Below are positions 5,033 to 7,785 of a DNA stretch of 7,785 bases, in pieces. The translations under genes were made by a program, and so were the position numbers. Position 1 is the stretch's first letter; each line of letters begins with the position of its first letter. Under the pieces are notes generated by a model. It was given only the letters and a program-made list of their open reading frames with translations, made no database searches and was not told the DNA's origin. The stretch comes from Acidovorax sp. (GTDB taxonomy: Bacteria > Pseudomonadota > Gammaproteobacteria > Burkholderiales > Burkholderiaceae_C), in NCBI GenBank assembly GCA_030150585.1, contig JASLFM010000441.1, positions 1 to 7,785 on the forward strand. Reading direction: 5' to 3'.

Positions 5033-6346
5033 TCAGCCCTGCTGGCCCATCAGCTCTTCGAAGCTGATGGCCTTGTCGGCCACCTTGGCCTTGCCCAGGA
5101 CGAATTCGGTCACGTTGTTCTCGATGACCACGGCCTCGACCTCGGCCAGGCGCTGGCGATCGCTGAAGTACCAGCGAACCACGTCCTCGGGCTTCTCGTA
5201 GCTGGCTGCCAGCTCGTCGATGTGGGCCTTGAGCTGCTCGGGCTTGGCCTGCAGTTCGTTGGCGCGCACCAGTTCGGCCACCACCAGGCCCAGGCGCACG
5301 CGACGCTCGGCCTGGGGACGGAACACGTCGTCAGGAATCTCGGCCTTGTCGGCATCCTTGATGCCGCGCTGCTTCAGGTCGGCGCGGGCGCCTTCGAGCA
5401 GGCGGGCAATTTCGGCTTGCACGGCGGCGTTGGGCAGGTCCAGCTCGGCCTTGGAGACCAGGGCATCCATCACGGCCTGCTTGTTGCGGGCCTGCAGACG
5501 GAACTTGACTTCACGCTCGAGGTTCTTCTTGATGTCGGCGCGCAGGCCTTCCACCGTGCCGTCGGCGATGCCGAGCGACTTGGCGAGCTGCTCGTTCACT
5601 TCGGGCAGGTGCGCCGCTTCGATCTTCTTCACGGTGACCAGGAAGTCGGCGGTCTTGCCCGCCACGTCCTTGCCGTGGTAGTCGGCCGGGAATGCCAGCG
5701 GGAAGGTCTTGCTCTCGCCCGACTTCATGCCGCGCACGGCGTCTTCGAACTCCTTGAGCATCTGGCCTTCGCCGACCAGGAATTGGAAGTCTTCGGCCTT
5801 GCCGCCCGCGAAGGGCTCGCCGTCGATCTTGCCTTCAAAGTCCACGGTCACGCGGTCGCCATCTTCGGCGGCAGCGCCCAGGGCGCGCTGGGCGAAAGTG
5901 CGGCGCTGCTTGCGCAGGATGTCCACGGTCTTGTCGATGGCAGCGTCGTTCACCTCGGCGGACAGGCGCTCGACCTCGGCGCTGGCCAGGTCACCAATCT
6001 TGACTTCGGGAAACACTTCGAACACGGCATCGAAAGTCACCTGGCCTTCGGGGGCGCCGTCTTTCTCGGTGATGCGGGGCTGGCCGGCCACGCGCAGGTT
6101 GGCCTCGTTGGCGGCCTGGGAGAACGCCTCGCCCACCTTGTCGTTCAGCACTTCGTACTGCACGGAGTAGCCGTAGCGCTGGGCCACCACGTTCATGGGC
6201 ACCTTGCCGGGACGGAAGCCGTCCATCTTCACCGTGCGTGCCAGGCGCTTGAGGCGGGCATCCACTTCGGTCTGGATCGCGGACAGGGGCAGGCTCAGCG
6301 TGATCTTGCGCTCGAGCTTTTCAAGAGTTTCAACAGTAACGGCCAT
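5033..6346 (-). CDS. tig: trigger factor, ribosome-associated chaperone and prolyl isomerase
   Basis: Trigger factor binds ribosomal protein L23 at the tunnel exit, shields nascent chains and catalyses Xaa-Pro cis-trans isomerisation. The 437-residue product shows the three expected parts: an N-terminal ribosome-binding domain with the signature GFRPGKVP (43-50), an FKBP-type PPIase domain (about 163-245, including VTVDFEG and the MKSGE segment), and a helical C-terminal chaperone region (about 250-437) with the family motif around WYFSD (392-396). E. coli Tig has 432 residues. The frame is open from an ATG at 6415, but the ATG at 6346 has AGGA 6 nt upstream and yields MAVTVETLEK, the family N-terminus; the extra 23 residues of the longer form are unlike any Tig. 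It heads the tig-clpP-clpX-lon series, 81 nt after tRNA-Leu. Confidence 0.98.
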   Translation of the reverse strand: MAVTVETLEKLERKITLSLPLSAIQTEVDARLKRLARTVKMDGFRPGKVPMNVVAQRYGYSVQYEVLNDKVGEAFSQAANEANLRVAGQPRITEKDGAPEGQVTFDAVFEVFPEVKIGDLASAEVERLSAEVNDAAIDKTVDILRKQRRTFAQRALGAAAEDGDRVTVDFEGKIDGEPFAGGKAEDFQFLVGEGQMLKEFEDAVRGMKSGESKTFPLAFPADYHGKDVAGKTADFLVTVKKIEAAHLPEVNEQLAKSLGIADGTVEGLRADIKKNLEREVKFRLQARNKQAVMDALVSKAELDLPNAAVQAEIARLLEGARADLKQRGIKDADKAEIPDDVFRPQAERRVRLGLVVAELVRANELQAKPEQLKAHIDELAASYEKPEDVVRWYFSDRQRLAEVEAVVIENNVTEFVLGKAKVADKAISFEELMGQQG

Positions 6347-6352
6347 GATGGT

Positions 6353-6356
6353 TCCT
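6353..6356 (-). promoter_or_regulatory. Shine-Dalgarno of tig (decides the start)
   Basis: AGGA lies 6 nt before the ATG at 6346. The in-frame ATG at 6415 lies only 13 nt past the tRNA-Leu 3' end and has no such sequence. Confidence 0.75.
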
Positions 6357-6374
6357 ACTATCAGAGGGATGTGG

Positions 6375-6405
6375 ACCGTGCCGGCTGCAGTGCAGCCTGC
6401 ACCGT
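6375..6405 (-). repeat. interrupted inverted repeat in the tRNA-Leu to tig leader
   Basis: In minus-strand RNA a core stem GGCUG/CAGCC (6397-6393 with 6387-6383, 5-nt loop) continues outward through an A-G mismatch into GUGC/GCAC (6402-6399 with 6381-6378), then a G-G mismatch and two more pairs. No U-tract follows. It sits between the tRNA-Leu 3' end and the tig ribosome-binding site, so it may separate tRNA processing from the tig mRNA or act as a pause site. Confidence 0.4.
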
Positions 6406-6427
6406 GTTCCGCCAAGTCTCACAGGGG

Positions 6428-6514
6428 TGGTGCGCGGAGCCGGACTCGAACCGGCACGCCATTGCTGGCGTCAGGACCTAAACCTGGTGCGTCTACCAAT
6501 TTCGCCACCCGCGC
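6428..6514 (-). tRNA. tRNA-Leu (anticodon UAG)
   Basis: Leucine tRNA of 87 nt with a class II long variable arm. The acceptor GCGCGGG pairs with TCCGCGC (last pair G-U), the D-arm closely resembles E. coli tRNA-Leu(UAG), and the anticodon loop is TTTAGGT with anticodon UAG (plus-strand 6478-6480). The variable arm has a 4-bp stem CGCC/GGCG, the T-stem GCCGG/CCGGC is perfect, and discriminator A and CCA are encoded (6428-6430). The first anticodon-stem pair is a C-A mismatch (6487 with 6471). It lies directly upstream of tig on the same strand, so the two may share a primary transcript. Confidence 0.97.
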
Positions 6515-6531
6515 TGGTCTACAAACAGACA

Positions 6532-6554
6532 GGCGGCGAAGAGGCCTCGCCGCC
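6532..6554 (-). terminator. GC-rich hairpin between the RND gene and tRNA-Leu
   Basis: GGCGGCGA (6532-6539) is the reverse complement of TCGCCGCC (6547-6554), giving an 8-bp stem with a 7-nt loop. The minus-strand transcript then reads UGUCUGUUUGUAG, only loosely U-rich. It may end the RND transcript 62 nt past its stop codon. If the candidate promoter at 6578-6608 drives tRNA-Leu, the hairpin would lie in that leader, so its role is unsettled. Confidence 0.45.
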
Positions 6555-6577
6555 CATATGAATTGGGTCAACCCTCG

Positions 6578-6608
6578 ATTTTACCTTGGTTGCGAGGGCC
6601 GCCTTCAA
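6578..6608 (-). promoter_or_regulatory. possible sigma-70 promoter for tRNA-Leu (and tig)
   Basis: On the minus strand TTGAAG (6608-6603) and TAAAAT (6583-6578) match the -35 at four of six and the -10 at five of six positions. The 19-bp spacing is longer than the usual 17. Transcription would begin near 6571, about 57 nt before tRNA-Leu. A second -35-like TTGACC (6571-6566) has no matching -10 at the right distance. Confidence 0.35.
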
Positions 6609-6615
6609 AATTTCC

Positions 6616-7785
6616 TTATCGGGCCGTGGCGACGTCTTCTGGAACGGGGCGCCGCACGCGGAACCAGGCCGCGTACATGGCGGGCAGGGCCAGCAATGTG
6701 AGCACCGTGGCCACGATGAGGCCGCCCATGATCGCCACGGCCATCGGGCCCCAGAACACGCTGCGCGACAGCGGGATCATGGCCAGCACCGCTGCGGCGG
6801 CCGTGAGCACGATGGGCCGCAGGCGGCGCACGGCCGACTCGACGATGGCGTCCCACGCGGGCACTCCGCGCGCGCGGTCCTGCTCGATCTGGTCGATGAG
6901 GATCACCGAGTTGCGCTGGATCATGCCCATGAGCGCGATCACCCCCAGCAACGCCACGAAGCCGAACGGCCGCCCGAGCGCGAGCAGCGCCATGGCCACG
7001 CCCGCGATGCCCAGCGGCCCTGTGAGAAAGACCAGCATGGCGCGGCTGAAGCTGTGCAGTTGCAGCATGAGCAGGGTGAACGTGATGAACAGCATGATGG
7101 GCACGCCCGCCGCGATGGAGGCCGAGCCCTTGGAGCTTTCCTCCACCGCACCCGCCACCTCGATGCGGTAGGCCGTCTGGCCCGCCTCGTGCCACTTCGC
7201 CTCCAGCGCGCGCAGTTGCGGCAGCAGCGCGTTGGTCACCGTGGCGCCCTGCAGGCCCTCGGTCACATCGCCCTGGACGGTGATGGCGTAGTCGCGGTTC
7301 TCGCGCCACATCACGCCGGGCTCCCAGGTGAATTGCGGCTTGGCGATCTGCGTGAGCGGAATCGATTTGCCCGAGGCCGTGGGCAGGTACGCGTTGGCGA
7401 TGTCGGTAATGGCGTTGCGCTCGTCCAGCGGCTGGCGCAACACGATGTCGATGAGCTTGTCGCCCTCGCGGTACTGGCCCACGGTGGTGCCCGTGAGAAT
7501 GGTGCGCGAAGCCTGGGCGATGGACTGGCTCGTCACGCCCAGCGCGCGCGCCTTGTCCTGGTCCACCTCCAGGCGCAGCACCTTCACCGACTCGTTCCAG
7601 TTGTCGTTCACGCCGCGCATGTCGGTGCTCTCGCGCAGCACGGCCTTGACCTCATCGGCCCGCGCGCGCAGCGTGAGCGGGTCGGGGCCGGCCACGCGGA
7701 ACTGCACAGGGTACGGCACGGGCGGCCCGTTGGGCAGCAGCTTCACGCGGCCGCGCACCTCGGGGAATTCCTGTGCGAGCAGGCC
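6616..7785 (-). CDS. RND efflux transporter permease (AcrB/HAE1 type), C-terminal part
   Basis: Inner-membrane, proton-driven pump subunit that normally works with a periplasmic adaptor and an outer-membrane channel. Only the last 389 residues are here: the reading frame runs off the right edge, and no real start is visible (the GTG at 7758 is internal). Residues 1-220 are periplasmic porter and docking sequence, with segments such as EFPEVRGRV at the start and LARALGV-like DKARALGVTSQSIA (77-90). Residues 222-375 hold five hydrophobic segments (about 222-243, 249-270, 275-297, 324-340, 344-375) matching TM8-TM12, with the TM10 motif GMIQRNSVILIDQIEQ (287-302). The protein ends 14 residues after the last segment. 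Full-length relatives have about 1,020-1,050 residues. The substrate cannot be told from this part, and no adaptor gene is in the window. It is unrelated in function to the tig-lon cluster and is probably the end of a separate operon. Confidence 0.93.
   Translation of the reverse strand, partial: GLLAQEFPEVRGRVKLLPNGPPVPYPVQFRVAGPDPLTLRARADEVKAVLRESTDMRGVNDNWNESVKVLRLEVDQDKARALGVTSQSIAQASRTILTGTTVGQYREGDKLIDIVLRQPLDERNAITDIANAYLPTASGKSIPLTQIAKPQFTWEPGVMWRENRDYAITVQGDVTEGLQGATVTNALLPQLRALEAKWHEAGQTAYRIEVAGAVEESSKGSASIAAGVPIMLFITFTLLMLQLHSFSRAMLVFLTGPLGIAGVAMALLALGRPFGFVALLGVIALMGMIQRNSVILIDQIEQDRARGVPAWDAIVESAVRRLRPIVLTAAAAVLAMIPLSRSVFWGPMAVAIMGGLIVATVLTLLALPAMYAAWFRVRRPVPEDVATAR

Noticed and set aside
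5222..6481. 419-codon plus-strand open frame opposite tig, and a similar one at 3475-4329 opposite clpX
   Set aside because: Same GC-driven antisense effect; the first also runs into the tRNA-Leu gene. No independent support.
1..7785. A new defence, mobile or biosynthetic system
   Set aside because: Every long gene belongs to a well-known family with intact motifs, and the order tig-clpP-clpX-lon is widely conserved. No unassigned gene remains.

Overview
This window looks like a conserved housekeeping stretch of a GC-rich betaproteobacterium. Burkholderiales, and within it Comamonadaceae (Acidovorax-like), fits the protein sequences best. That placement is by recognition, not by a search. 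Every gene lies on the minus strand, so in the direction of transcription the window reads right to left: [end of an RND efflux permease] - tRNA-Leu(UAG) - tig - clpP - clpX - lon - tRNA-Gly(GCC) - tRNA-Cys(GCA).

Right end (6515-7785): the C-terminal 389 residues of an HAE1/AcrB-type RND pump permease. Its 5' end lies outside the window. A 101-nt gap follows, holding a possible sigma-70 promoter and a GC-rich hairpin. Centre (343-6514): tRNA-Leu, then trigger factor, ClpP peptidase, ClpX unfoldase and Lon protease, separated by gaps of 81-134 nt. This is the classic cytoplasmic protein-quality-control cluster. Trigger factor meets nascent chains at the ribosome exit, ClpXP degrades tagged or regulatory substrates, and Lon degrades misfolded ones. 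Left end (1-342): tRNA-Gly and tRNA-Cys, separated by a strong terminator-like palindrome, with a further stem-loop just after tRNA-Cys. No gene-free stretch exceeds 300 bases; the 342 bases left of lon are mostly the two tRNA genes and their signals.

All four complete proteins have intact catalytic and binding motifs and near-standard lengths. Start codons for lon, clpP and tig were moved inward from the longest open frame because a Shine-Dalgarno sequence and family N-termini support the inner ATG. I see no insertion sequence, CRISPR array, phage gene or unknown gene cluster, and no credible new system. What deserves a second look is in the gaps: each contains a base-paired element, several better paired in the minus-strand RNA than in the opposite strand. 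The one before clpP also matches a heat-shock (sigma-32) promoter embedded in a terminator-like hairpin.
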